Made by a program: the position numbers and the translations under genes. 64,000 nucleotides of DNA from Dicyema japonicum (lineage: Eukaryota > Dicyemida > Rhombozoa > Dicyemidae), in contig RDEW01000036.1 of the NCBI GenBank assembly GCA_011109175.1, positions 65,583 to 129,582 of the forward strand, given 5' to 3'. A model generated the notes under the pieces. The model ran no database searches. It was not told where the DNA came from and saw only the letters and a program-made list of their open reading frames with translations. Below, in pieces: positions 1 to 11,129 of the stretch. Within the stretch, counting starts at the first letter, position 1. Every line of letters begins with the position of its first letter.

Positions 1-2013
1 GTGATGGGAGATTTAACAAAGGAAACAATATCCTTAATAACAGCTAGGGATTTGTACCCAGTCTGTGAAAAGGAGAGTAAGGAGGATGGGAAATACTATA
101 GTTTGCTAGAAATTAAAGAGGCTGAGAGACTGCTAGCTAAGTTCACTCAGTTTGTTTGGGTAAAACATCTCAATTACTTCAAAATGTGCTGTCTTGTTTG
201 ACTCTAGATCACACTTTTTGTCGTTTACATCAAAAACTGAGGTAATGGCCCGTCGAGGAATACCCGAGAATCTCAGAGAAAGGATTTGGATGTTGCATTC
301 AGGGGCTGCCAGTAGACTTTACCTAAACAGAGGATATTATGAAGAGGCTGTAAAAATGGGAGAAACTGAAGTGAACTCGCTAGTTTTGTCAGAAATTGAG
401 AAGGATTTGCCTAGGTTTAGTTTTTTCTCTGATTTAAAGGACGATGCCTGACGTTGGCATCTTTTCTGGATCTGGGGAAGGGATCAAACCTTTGAGGCGA
501 ATTCTTATGGCCTTTGCTTGGCATAACAAGAAGATTGGGTACTGTCAAGCGATGAACTGTGTTGCGGCCATGTTGTTGTTGTTTTGTGGGGAGGAAAATT
601 CGTTTTGGTTACTCATTCAGCTGTGTGAGAGTCACGGAATGGATAGTTACTACTGTGGGGATGTTAGTGGAGGCGTGGTGGACTGCGGTATTTGGGGATT
701 CTCATATTTAGACGTTCTGAGAGATCTGATTATGCAATACATCCCCGCCTTGAAGGAATTTGCCTCTAAAAACAGTCTCGTGCCAATTTCTATTTCCTGG
801 TTCATGACTTTGTATACAAGGTTTGCTGAAATGTTGATTTCAGCGTTCTAGATCCCTTTTGTGCCGCTAGAATATTCGACTGTTTCTTCTGTGGTGAGGG
901 ACCTCTGGTTATGTTCCGTGTGGCTCTTCAGATCTACAAAAATTCCCTTGTTGACATTTCAAGTGACTTTGAACTGCCAGAAGCGTCACTGATTATGTCA
1001 AAATATCTAAAGAGGATCTCTTCGACGGATATGGGCCCAAATGTTTACTCATTTTGGTATTTCAGATGGTTCCAATTGACTCTTTAATGGAATCCGCTTT
1101 TTCGAATTTCCGTGATTTCACCGTCGACACGTTAGGTCAACTAAGAGCCAAATATGTTCACGTGAAGCTAAAAGTTTGTTTTTCTTTCTATTTAGAAAAA
1201 TTTCCAAGAAAACCTTAACTTAACAGTTCAGAGCGTGTCAAAATACCAAAATCAGCTTTTTCTGATGAAATGGTGTCGGATCTGCTGTTAATTACTAAAA
1301 ATGAGATTCTGAACATGCAGTCGTTCTCCTCCTGCCAAATCGGTTTGTGTGAGCTCGAACTTGTGATGGAACTTCCAGAGCTCCACTTTCGACTTGACTA
1401 TCCGGCATTTCAATATTTATTTGCTGAGCTTTCTTGTTGGTACAGTGGGAAAAATCCAGAATTGTTGTCTTATTTTCTATGGTCCCTGATTGAAGAAGAC
1501 AAACACGTGTCATTCCTTGACTTTGTGCTTGTCCTCAATGTGATTTTTGGCGACTGTGTGGCCGACAAATTGACATTATTCTACCAAATTCACCTCCTTC
1601 CTATGCCGGACTCTGAGGAACTAGGTTGAAGAGTGTGAGTCTACTATAGATTGTGAGGTAAGAAAGATGTGTCAGAAGTGGATACGGAGTGATTGTCGGA
1701 GTGAATTGAGTCTGAATGGGATGAGTCAGGTGTGTGCTTTTCTAATAAATAGGGAAAGTTGAATAGACTGGTGAATTCTCTGATGGATCTAATTTGTGGA
1801 CATGAGCTGGAAGCTGACTGTCAGTTAGGACTGCAGAATGTTACCATGCTTCTTGTGAATAAGTTGTATGCTATGAGTCCTCAATGTGATGTGGATTTGG
1901 ATTGTGGGGATGTGGTTGCCCATTTATTCACATGCGAATCACTCGTGGACTTTTTTAGTACCTCCATTTGTGATTTGAATATACGTTTAAGAGATTTGCT
2001 TGGATCATTATGA
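1..2013 (+). CDS. TBC1D8/9-like Rab GTPase-activating protein, 5' partial
   Basis: TBC-domain proteins speed GTP hydrolysis by Rab GTPases in membrane traffic. The gene enters from the left edge. Joining short exons gives a TBC domain with the Arg-finger region (IPENLRERIW, from about 260) and the Gln-finger motif IGYCQAMN (about 535-558). Next come SISWF and a C-terminal region like the EF-hand segment of TBC1D8/9. Clear introns lie at 415-439, 688-711, 821-843, 1043-1065, 1625-1649 and 1730-1752 (23-25 bp, GT-AG). The 688-711 intron is 24 bp and in frame, so it reads as coding if missed. Two junctions are less certain: about 141-207, and 1174 to about 1233, where a 22-bp intron breaks the frame but a 60-bp one keeps it. 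The stop is TGA at 2011-2013. The N-terminal GRAM domains would be outside the window. Assignment to the TBC1D8/9 branch rests on the order of motifs. Confidence 0.85.
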
Positions 2014-2712
2014 GGATTTTTATTCTTAAATTATTTATTGACTATTTGAATAATTATACTGCACTTTACGGAGAGCTAAATTAGCTATAGATCCACCCAG
2101 GCAGGACACACACTTTATTTTAAGGATAGAACAGTTATTATAACTAATCGTAGAGGGAGAACTAAAGAATGATCTTCACTTCTTTCTTTTTGTTGAATGT
2201 GAGTCCTTTGGTGGACGATCCGGATCCGCAGTGAGATGCTCACTGATGACAACGTCACTCGTCAAACCAAAGCATATAGATGTGTGGAACCCTCAGCCGG
2301 AATGTACAGCATCGAGATTCGAACTAGGGCTATCAAGCCTTTTGCCCGGAACTCATTACATTGCACTGGAGATTTCTGTATCCGTAGAACATCAAAATTA
2401 GCTTTTTATCACTAAAACAAACCAAGAGCATAAAATTCATTGCCTACGGCTATTCGGAATTTGTCATCGTTTATCGGACTGGAGCCTAAGCTATGGTAAA
2501 TCTTAGTGTGGATTTCTGAGATTGAACGAGGCGAAGGCACTGGAGAGGTGGATGGAGAATAATATTTTATTAATACACTAGTATTTACATAATATTTCTG
2601 ATAAATTGGACTGTAGTAACTGATTCTTTGTAAGCATCTTTCATTAAAATTCCTTTTTCATAAAAACTCTTAATTCGGAAATCAATTAGTTTTAAAATGC
2701 AAAAACTAACAG
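2014..2712. other. intergenic, with one tRNA-like segment
   Basis: I see no gene here. On the minus strand at about 2281-2345 there is a B-box-like motif (GTTCGAATC) next to a possible stem. It resembles the 3' half of a tRNA, as in tRNA-derived SINEs, but no complete cloverleaf can be drawn. Confidence 0.35.
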
Positions 2713-3115
2713 TCAACTACTGCTGGCTGCTCTCATAACTGAAAACTCATTTCTACTGACGATTTGCAAGGAGATGCGCTCAATGATCCAGCTCCCTTCT
2801 TTCCTATCATTTTTCTTCATTGCGATGAGCGAGCCGATCCTGTTTAGCAGGGTCAGTGACCTGCTTCCAATGATTCTTGTCGTTTCGATTGCCACTGGTT
2901 TGAAAATGAATTGTCCTTCAAGACATGCGTATTTTTTTATCTTTAGGGTCTCAGCCTTCTCCAAAGCAGAGCTTGGGTCAGTTGCTGTCGTTAAAAGGTT
3001 GGAGGGAAAAAGGATATCGACACAGGTGGCATCCCAGGCAAGATATTTACTACTCTCAAATGGGAACAGAGTGGTTCCGTCTTTGGTTGGCTAAAGCAAA
3101 TCCAAGCGGCTCCAA
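2713..3115 (-). mobile_element. LINE 3' fragment with C-terminal endonuclease-like region
   Basis: The minus strand encodes the last ~130 residues of the protein also found at 29.4 kb. Shared motifs in order are TTLFPFESSKYLAWDATCVD, then LKIKKYACLEGQFIFKP, then ERISLQIVSRN close to the stop. The D-A-T triplet after a hydrophobic strand resembles the core of restriction-like endonuclease domains; that role is inference. The copy is truncated at its 5' side. It differs clearly from the 29.4 kb and 15.2 kb copies, so it is a third lineage of the same group. Confidence 0.6.
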
Positions 3116-3832
3116 TTAGACAGGAAATACGGCAGCCTCAAGTCTCCAAGCAATGACTCCATTGATTGCAGCGTGTCTAGGACTCCTTCAGCACTCTTCC
3201 GGCAGGAAAGAATACTGTGACTTGCTTCCATGAAGCTTCTTAAAACCGAATATTAAAGATACTCTCCGATGTTGTACGGAAGATCTCGTTACTGTGTGCG
3301 AGTTGGTAATATTGGGTGAAAAAAGAGGCAGTTCTCAGGATATATGCGAGCCTATGTATGTTAATACTGCTTAGGTGAAAAATGAAGTATGTAGGTCAAG
3401 TAAGCATAAACAATCCCGAATTCTTTCAAATAGCTGTTGATTGTAGGGTAGAACTCTCCACATTGCATACACAATGATTGAGGTCCTAGGAATACAAGGT
3501 CTACGTCAGGGGCAGTAGCACTTCTAGACAGTAAAACAATGAATGATGTCATAACTTCCGAAAACTCATCATTGGAAAGTCCACAATTGGATATTTCAAA
3601 TTTATAATAATTTAATTACAAAACAGCTTCTGACAAAGCTGGAACCAATACCTCCAAATTGGGAAGACAGTATCTGACGATCCTCCAAGGAATGGATCAT
3701 CCAGATATAATAGGTCGAAGAAAGAGCAGGTAAGTTTGGTGATCTTTCGATTGCGAAAAAGGATAACAGGAGTCCTTACATGATGATACGTGATAACATA
3801 GATACTAAATTTCACAAAAAATAATTTACACG
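3116..3832. other. no gene seen; LINE debris at 3361-3552 (-)
   Basis: At 3361-3552 a minus-strand reading contains LGPQSLCMQCGEF, close to VGPQSLYLQ at the end of the reverse transcriptase fragment at 4786. It is probably another scrap of that LINE family. Nothing else recognisable was found. Confidence 0.35.
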
Positions 3833-4277
3833 ATTGAAACTGGATATAAATAATTGAAGCAGTTGAAGATTCCCTATATACATCGTCCTAAGAACACTCA
3901 TATATTTCAAAAACCAGAAACCAGATTTTATTAATTTAAAGGAATATTCTCAAATGAAGTATATGTTCTTCTATTGTACTTTTTTATATAAATAATGAAA
4001 AAGGTAACCAGAATTCCAATAATTACACATACGGAAATTACTATAGAATTGATTGCTAAATTTAAGTAATTTATTTCGCATTACCTTTTCGTGACTTATG
4101 AATTGCAGTTGGCTTACTCGATGATTTCATATCATGTACTTTTAATTTATGAAGTTTACGATCTGGTGATTCATTGAAAATTACTTTCTCTATTAATTCT
4201 TTCATTTTTCTTCATTTCTTTATATTTGGCATCAGCAACTTTACAATCGATTTCTAAATCTCAGTTAATTTTCAAAT
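3833..4277. repeat. direct repeat, copy 1 (partner at 5899-6354)
   Basis: This ~445-bp stretch and 5899-6354 are similar along their whole length, in the same orientation. Both run from GAAACTGGATA to CAATCGATTTCTAAAT and share long identical runs such as AACCAGAAACCAGATTTTAT. They differ by substitutions and small indels. They flank about 1.6 kb that includes the reverse transcriptase fragment at 4786-5430. They could be a local duplication or old LTR-like ends; no LTR boundary features are clear. Confidence 0.65.
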
Positions 4278-4680
4278 TACCGTTTCCAGTAAATTTAGGA
4301 TTATTATTATATTTGTGTAATTGTATTTTCATTTCAGAGACTTGGACGAATTATAGAAGTCATATTATTTTTATTCAATTTAATTTCAGCAACTTGATCA
4401 TAATATAATCTTTCGAAGCTAATATCCGCATTGTTAAAATTTTCATGCACCTTTTATTAATTCAAGAAATTTATTTATAACAATAAAATCGTTCTAAAGT
4501 CCAGCGGATATGATCGAGTGTTTTTTTCAACAATATACGTAGGAATATCATCATTCATTATTAATGAAATAGTATATTCACTCATTATTGATTTATCAAC
4601 GATTAAACTGGAAAATATTACTAATTTTATTTTATTTTCAAAACATATAATTGGAGCATTCTCACAGTCTGTGTTCTAAT
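4083..4680 (-). CDS. possible unidentified gene, probably degenerate
   Basis: The minus strand carries several protein-like stretches in changing frames, such as NADISFERLYYDQVAEIK (about 4390-4430), IDCKVADAKYKEMKKN (about 4205-4255) and RKLHKLKVHDMKSS (about 4120-4165). They are separated by short gaps that could be introns of ~25 bp. The lower part overlaps the direct repeat, and the repeat copy at 5899-6354 has lost this reading. I do not recognise the protein. It may be a pseudogene or chance. Confidence 0.25.
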
Positions 4681-4785
4681 AAATAGATTTTAAATTTTAT
4701 TTTTTTTTTACTTTTTTTTAAAACAAAAAATTTTTTAACAGTTTAAAAAAAGGAAATAGCTGTTTCTTTCAATGTGAAACTCTCC

Positions 4786-5430
4786 TCATTGCAAATACAG
4801 TGATTGAGGTCCAACGAATTCAAGGTCTTGTAGTCTTTCTTTAGCATGTTCGACATTTACGTCCCTAGATGCGACAACTATGTCATCGGCATAGGAAAGT
4901 AGCATGTCATTATTATTCATAGGTACGGGGAGATCACTCAAAAATAAATTAAAAAGGATTGGTGACAGAGAAGATCCTTGGGGTACACCATTGGGTGATA
5001 ATCCCGATCTGGAACTCTTGTTTCCGACGGACACTTTCCCTCGGCGTCCACTTACGAAATTTGCTAACCATAACTTTAGTGGTGCATCTATTTTTGTCAA
5101 AAATATTTTTTGTGTGAGGATCTTCCTTGGGACAAAATCGAAAGTTCTTTAAATGTCGATCGTACATATGACCGATTTTTCCTGTTTTGGCTTGTTCTTG
5201 TGTCCTTCAGTTATGAACTTCATTAATGTTGTTAGGAAGGAGGTTGTTGATAATTCTTCCTTGAAGCCATGTTGGAATGTAGGTTGTGGGAGAGAAGGGC
5301 GAATAACTTTTAGGACCAGTTTCTCCAGGATCTCGACAAAACACATATAAGGGAAACTGGTCTGTAAGAGCCGGGATCGTTCTTCGGTCTTCCCGGTTTC
5401 AATATTGGACGAATTTTTGATAGTTTCCAT
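4786..5430 (-). mobile_element. non-LTR retrotransposon fragment, reverse transcriptase core (Jockey/CR1-like)
   Basis: Minus-strand reading frames give the central reverse transcriptase motifs: QHGF, NGVPQGSSLSPILFNLF and LLSYADDIVVAS. The YADD box is the metal-binding active site. Frames shift near 5149-5167, and neither an endonuclease nor a C-terminal part is attached. It is a truncated, inactive copy. The order of motifs fits APE-type LINEs; the exact clade cannot be told. Confidence 0.75.
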
Positions 5431-5898
5431 AAAGTCGGTATGGTATTTATGTTCAGCGATGTGTTGTAGATGATTGTTAATGCATTTATTGATGCTCTTA
5501 TGAACTATTCAATAATAGAATAAAAACTGTCATACAGCGTCCTTTCAGAGTCCGTTGTGATCGGGACGTAATACAGAATAGTTTTATAATGAAGAGTCTT
5601 GGATTTTGATGTAAGCTTTGCTTTTTGGATAAAGGTATCGTCCACAAAATTATTCTCAAAAAGTATGTAAATCAACACATTTTTTGGAAAGTCTGTTTAT
5701 GTTCAATTAGGACATCTTTAACTTTCGCTAAAATGATTCCGGTATGGTGATAGGTTCAAAATCACCACATCTGATTAAAAAATCTGGAAAACGGTAACTT
5801 GAAGCTCGTCCAGTAGCTAATACGTGCAAAATATTTGGTAGTCGATTGGTAAAGGAAATAAGTTGGGTCTGACTACAAGTTCTACAAAAAATTTAGAC
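5431..5898. other. no gene seen
   Basis: AT-rich sequence between the reverse transcriptase fragment and the second direct repeat. No coding signal recognised on either strand. Confidence 0.4.
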
Positions 5899-6354
5899 GG
5901 TTGAAACTGGATAGAAATATGAACCATTTGAAGATTACCAATGTACATCGTCCTAAGTACACTCGTATATTTAAAAACCAGAAACCAGATTTTATTAATT
6001 TAAAAAATAATCTCTAATTAATTTAAAGGAATATTTTCTGATGATGTTCTTCTATTGTACTTTTTGATATAAATAATCAAAAAGTAACCAGAATTCCAAT
6101 AATTACAAAATACGGAAATTACTATATAATTGTTTGCTAAATTTAAGTAATTTAATTCGCATTACATTTTCGTGACTTATGAATTGTTGTTGGCTTACTT
6201 GATGTTTTTATTTCTTTTTCTTTAATTTATAAAGTTTATGATCTAGTAATAATTAAAAAATTACTTTCTCTATTAATTTCTTCATTTTTCTCCATTTCTT
6301 TATATTTACCATCGGCAACTTTACAATCGATTTCTAAATTTCAGTTAATTTTAA
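5899..6354. repeat. direct repeat, copy 2 (partner at 3833-4277)
   Basis: Same orientation as copy 1. It contains a short local insertion of A/T-rich sequence after AGATTTTATTAATTTAAA. See the copy 1 entry for the comparison. Confidence 0.65.
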
Positions 6355-8119
6355 AAGGATGTCAAATTTTGAGTTAAATTTACTGTGCTAAATCACATGT
6401 AGACGACATTATCAGGGCCCATGATTTAAGACGCCTTGTAAATGGATGAAGTCTGGAGAGTTAAAGTTTTTAACTTCAGTTGAAATTATGCATTAAACTC
6501 GCACATGGATTGGATTTAGTATCTGAAATTGATGACGAATACGAAAGAAAAACGAGAAGAATCGGTGATTTATTACATTGCTTGTGGAAACTCGCATTGT
6601 AATTGGGGCTTTTTACGGAGAAGAGACATACGGTGTCTCATAAGAGTGCCCCGATATAGACGACCCCAAATCTTGGCTTTCCTCTTTAGTTAATGGCTCT
6701 TACTTTTTTTAGTTAGTTGGGGTTTTGCGAATAAATCATGTTATCTGTTATCTGAGTTAAATTTACTTTAAATAAAAAAAACAACAGCTTTATGGTCACT
6801 AGATAAAAGTGTGCCTCCGTAAGATCATGAGTCCATTATTTTAAATTTAAGATTACGGCGACAGATTATGCAATCTATCTGATTGTAGATGGGAACTGTC
6901 TCCCCATTCTTTTCCCCACCCAAGGAGTCATGTGTCTCATCGGATGTTTGAATGTCGTGGTACACTGAAAAAGGTCAAATGCACGACAGAAGTCAGCCAG
7001 AGCAGCACCATTAAGATTACTCATTCCTCTGCTGAGCTCCAGTGAAAATTACATCTCTACGAATTGTTACCACTTTTGCGTTTCAATCTCCTGCAAGGAT
7101 TAGAATTTTAATCAGCTCTTGAATAAAAATTGGAATCCGCTGATATTCACCTTTCTTACTTTCGAGACGAGAGTATCTTGTATGTTTTTCCGTTATTCAC
7201 ATTTGGCAGTGTTCTAAAAGAATTCCGAAACAAATGAATAATCAAGCTCATCAAAATTTTATCTTTCTGAAGTGACACAATTTTTAATTGGATTTTACAT
7301 TTCAATTCGTGTTTTTGTTTCTTTAGAAAGGAGTCATAAGCACACTGCAATTAATTTCGAAATATCACCCAGATGGTTGAGTGGCCTTGAAACGCTGTTC
7401 TTCCAATACACTAATAACACTGTGTATTGAAGAACAGCGTTACACTAATTGTTCTCGAATCTCACTGCACGCTTATGATGAAATTTTCTTAATTGCTTAG
7501 ATTTGGATAAAAAGCTCATCGATTTGATGAGAACATACTTTAGAAAGTTTTTATACGCTTATTGTCTAAAGAGAAGCAAGCTTCTTCTGGCGGAGATTTT
7601 TTCCTTTTGTGTTTGCTCTTTAAAGAAGTGGCTAAATATGGCTACCTATTCCGGTGGATGCCTTTTTAAATGGTCCTTGACATATTGGAAAAACGAATGA
7701 CACAAAAATTCACTGAGTTGATGGTCATAAAAGCCCGGTTGAGTACAACGGAGTTTTGTTCACCAAAAAACTTTGTGGTGTTTCGTAGCTCATAACCTAA
7801 ATTTTCACTTTTAAAAACATTCTCATCAGTTTAATATGCAATGGAAAGATTCACAGACATAACTACAACTGAGATTGTTAAACCAACTATGTTTTTCGTA
7901 GCAAATATAAAATTCGTTGAGTATAATTCACACAGCCATCACGATGATTTATCTTATCTTCCACTACCACCCTCGTCGTTACAATCAGTCTGTTCAGATC
8001 ATTTAGGTCGTTTCTCAGTTTTTCTTCCCAAAGCGTAGTTACCATCAAAAACTCAAGGAAACATTATTTGCAAACATTCATAGAATTGTCCCAGTAAGTC
8101 TGATATTTTGTATAACATT
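6355..8119. other. intergenic; possible small exons, unresolved
   Basis: No recognisable protein. Short plus-strand frames open at 7503-7700 and 7841-8038 and contain potential 25-bp introns, for example GT at 7880 to AG at 7904. I cannot assemble them into a family. A near-perfect inverted repeat lies at 7391-7441. Confidence 0.3.
7391..7441. repeat. inverted repeat / hairpin
   Basis: AACGCTGTTCTTC at 7391 pairs with GAAGAACAGCGTT ending at 7441. The arms are 21 and 20 bp with one bulged base and a ~10-base loop. Function is unknown; it could be a small transposon footprint. Confidence 0.6.
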
Positions 8120-10060
8120 AGTGTTTTTTAGGAAGATTCTCTTTGACGACCAGGAGAGATACGACGTATCTATTGGGTGCTACAAGAGACGAAAGTTACT
8201 TGTAGCCTTGATGAAATTATGGCGAATATCGAATTATATGTCAGCCGAGCGACTCAAAATATTATGGACTTGGATTTGCCATCCACTCAAAGTTGACAAG
8301 TGCAGTCCACCGTATATGGAGTGTGAATGACAGGATCTGTGTTATACAAATTCGTTTAAACGACTTACCTCCTTCGAGAAGCTCTCTGACAATTATAAAT
8401 GTTTATGCGCCACACTGCGGGAGAGTAGCGAAGGATCCGACAAAACTATACGACTTCTATTCAGCACTGTTACGGACGTACAAAGAATATACGTCGTCAT
8501 CACTAATACTTATTGCTGAGGATTTGAATGTGAAAATTGGGATGAAGAATAACCCGGATGACGTTTTCTTGGGAGAACATGGACGTGAAATAAGAAACCT
8601 AGCCGGGACAATGCTTGGTCACTTTTGTATGGCAAACAACCTTTTCCTATGCAATACTGCATTTACGCATCCTGCCTGCCACAAAACTACGTGGATGGGG
8701 AAGCGAAGGAACTCAGAAGGAAAGCTGGTCCCAATATACAACCAAATCGATTATGTCATATGCCGGAAAGACAAACACCTTCTAGTAAACGCACGTTCAT
8801 ATGAAGGCTCGACGACTGTCAGCGACCACAAGATGGTTATTGCGACCTTCACCCTGAAAAAACATGCCATTAAATACAGAATGCAAAAAATCACGAATTT
8901 GAGAAAATCAGAGGCGACTACGCGACTGAAAGGCTGATTTCTCATCCGGAGAGTATTGAGAGATATCAACAATACATTCAGACTCATATGCAGGACGTAT
9001 TGGTGGATACTACGTTAGAAGACGCCTGGAAACGCAGAAAGGATACCATCTACGAATCTGCTGAAGCATGTTTGGCAAAAGGGAGAATAGTAAAATCCAC
9101 CTGAAGGCTATTCATCCAGATGTTCCTGAGCTTGCGAAAAGTCTAAAAGAAATAAATATGAGAAAATCAAATGTCACTGACGCTAATACGGGAAAAACCC
9201 TTCAGGGCGAAAGACAACGTGTCAGAAGAAAAATAAAAAGTCTGAACAAGAAGAAGTGATCTACGCGGACGATGTAGACCTAATTTCTGAAGACAAAAAG
9301 GTCGTGGAAAACCTATTAGAAAAAGCACCAGATGTACTATGGAAATGGTTTCTTACTGTGAACAGAGAGAAAACAGAACTCAGAGATAAGAAGGATGAGT
9401 AACGCCCCAGAAGAGAAGTGGCGACAATTAAAGAAACTCGGTTTACTTATGGGAGATAGCGAAGATATTCTAGGAAAATTCTAAGCTATGCTGCGTTATA
9501 TAAACTAAAGAATCTATGGCTCAATCAAAGAGGTATCAACACGAAAATGAGAATCTTATTATACGACTCATTCATAAAACCCGTACTTTTATATAACGCT
9601 GGAACTTGGGCGACCTCATCAGTGGATATGGAAAGACTAGACTCGTTCCACAGAGGTCAGCTGAGAAAAATAACAGGAACTACTTGGCCTACGAGAATAT
9701 CGAGAAATGCTCAATATAAGAGATGCAGCACTAGACCTATCAGTTTAGAAGTACTGGAATCCCGATGGAAGCTCTTCGGACACGTGCTGAGGATGGAATT
9801 AACATCCCCACCAAACATATATATGGAAACATACTATGTTAGTCAAGAAGGCCGCTATCGTGGAAGACCTAGAACAACACTGCCAATAGTTTTACAAAAG
9901 ACCTGGTTAATATTATAATAAATTTAAAAACTGCCGACGACCTTGACACTATGAGAGCCTTTGCTAGAACAGGGGAGCATGGAAAAGGATGACATCTAAC
10001 ATTGTTTCTTTTGCTGCACGTCGGGGCTATAAGTAGTATGGCTCTCGTGAAGTGCTTAAA
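8120..10060 (+). mobile_element. RTE-type LINE, internally deleted, inactive
   Basis: From about 8240 the plus strand encodes an apurinic-type endonuclease. Motifs are LTIINVYAPH, LIAEDLNVKIG (usually GDFN; here E-D-L-N), QIDYVICR and a final SDHKMV with the catalytic D-H. After about 9000 come fragments of the linker. The reverse transcriptase appears only from VIYADDVDLISED (about 9258) onward, so the RT core before YADD is missing. The C-terminal region reads YNAGTWATSS, then LFGHVLRM and RGRPRTTLP. Several stops and frame changes make it a fossil. The 3' end near AAGTGCTTAAATAAAA matches the RTE copy ending at about 24670. Confidence 0.8.
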
Positions 10061-10188
10061 TAAAATAAATTAGTGATTTATGATGTCATTTAAAATTAAA
10101 TTTTACATCACTGAAATGTCAAAAATAATTTTAGGTGATGAAAACACGCAATTATTTTATATTTATGGCGATTTTATAAAATCAGAAA
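10061..10188. other. AT-rich upstream region
   Basis: Lies between the RTE 3' end and the next gene. An in-frame TAA sits just upstream of the ATG at 10189, so the start is plausible unless an upstream exon exists. Confidence 0.3.
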
Positions 10189-10817
10189 ATGTTCGGATTA
10201 GATTTATCGCATTCTATACTAGAATTAGAATTTGGGATTGATTTTGCTACTTTCCCTAAGTCTGGGACGTACTGCTTTCGGTTGGAAATAAAACGTAGTC
10301 GCGAACCTATTCCTCCGGAGGTCCACGTCACAGCCAACAAAGGTCCTCTCTTCGTGTTGAAGCAAAATTTTGTGGAATCAAAACCGGAGTACTTTGAAGG
10401 AAACAGATCAACACCAATTTACGACTTTTTTAGTTTTCTACTACCACGTGGTTGCTTTAAATCAGCAACTATATAGGATTTATTGGAAAGGAGATTTGGG
10501 ATGACTGTTTTATGATAATCTCAGTTTTTGAAGAAACTAACAATGGCCGTGATCTAGTGGGAGCCTGTACACTGCCAATTTGGCCCACGTGGATGCCTCA
10601 GTACGTCACAAATTGCCTGTGCCACTCACATGACATTTACATTCACTCTGGTAGGAATAGATTAATTTTAGGGAACAAAATTGTTCCATTTGTTAAAACA
10701 AGGATCGGATTCTGTTGTCAGCTAAATCACGTGATAGCCCTCAGGGAGGTGAAATATGGAGTTTGGATGGGATTCAGTATTGACGAGGGAACATTTATGA
10801 CTTTAAAGAAATATTAG
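10189..10817 (+). CDS. unidentified protein, possibly C2/B9-like beta-sandwich
   Basis: Two exons join across a 26-bp GT-AG intron (GT at about 10452, AG at about 10477). The result is a protein of about 200 residues ending at TAG 10815-10817. The second half has a strand pattern reminiscent of C2 or B9 domains: WDDCFMIISVFEE, then LVGACTLPIWPTWMP. B9 proteins act at the ciliary transition zone, and this would suit a ciliated animal, but the match is weak and diagnostic residues are not clear. No signal peptide or membrane segment is visible. The sequence is clearly protein-like, with good codon structure beside the noisy flanks. I do not name it. Confidence 0.5.
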
Positions 10818-11129
10818 AAAATCGGAAAAGTGCATTAATTTGACGAATAATATAATTTTAATTATTAATTACTTATATAAAAAAGAATAAATTATTATTT
10901 GGTTAACCTATTATAAAATACAGAATTTATATCAATTCGTAAAATGTGGCCGCACTTTGCTTTGTTGTGCTTTTATATATTATAATCTAGTGATTAATGG
11001 AGAACGATCGAGACGTCGATAAATACAAAATCAAGGATTTTCCACTCAAATTCAGCGTAACTTTAATAATGACGTAGGTCATTAATAGATCAGCCACGAT
11101 TCTAGCCCAGATAATACAGAAAATGTAAC

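Noticed and set aside
1295..1513. Minus-strand ORF opposite the TBC gene
   Set aside because: It is the antisense shadow of the exon encoding the EF-hand-like region, which aligns on the plus strand.
5153..5350. Plus-strand ORF over the LINE at 5.2 kb
   Set aside because: The opposite strand carries reverse transcriptase motifs; the plus reading has no family features.
3833..6354. LTR retrotransposon
   Set aside because: The direct repeats lack clear TG...CA ends, and the enclosed coding remnant is a LINE reverse transcriptase, not gag-pol.
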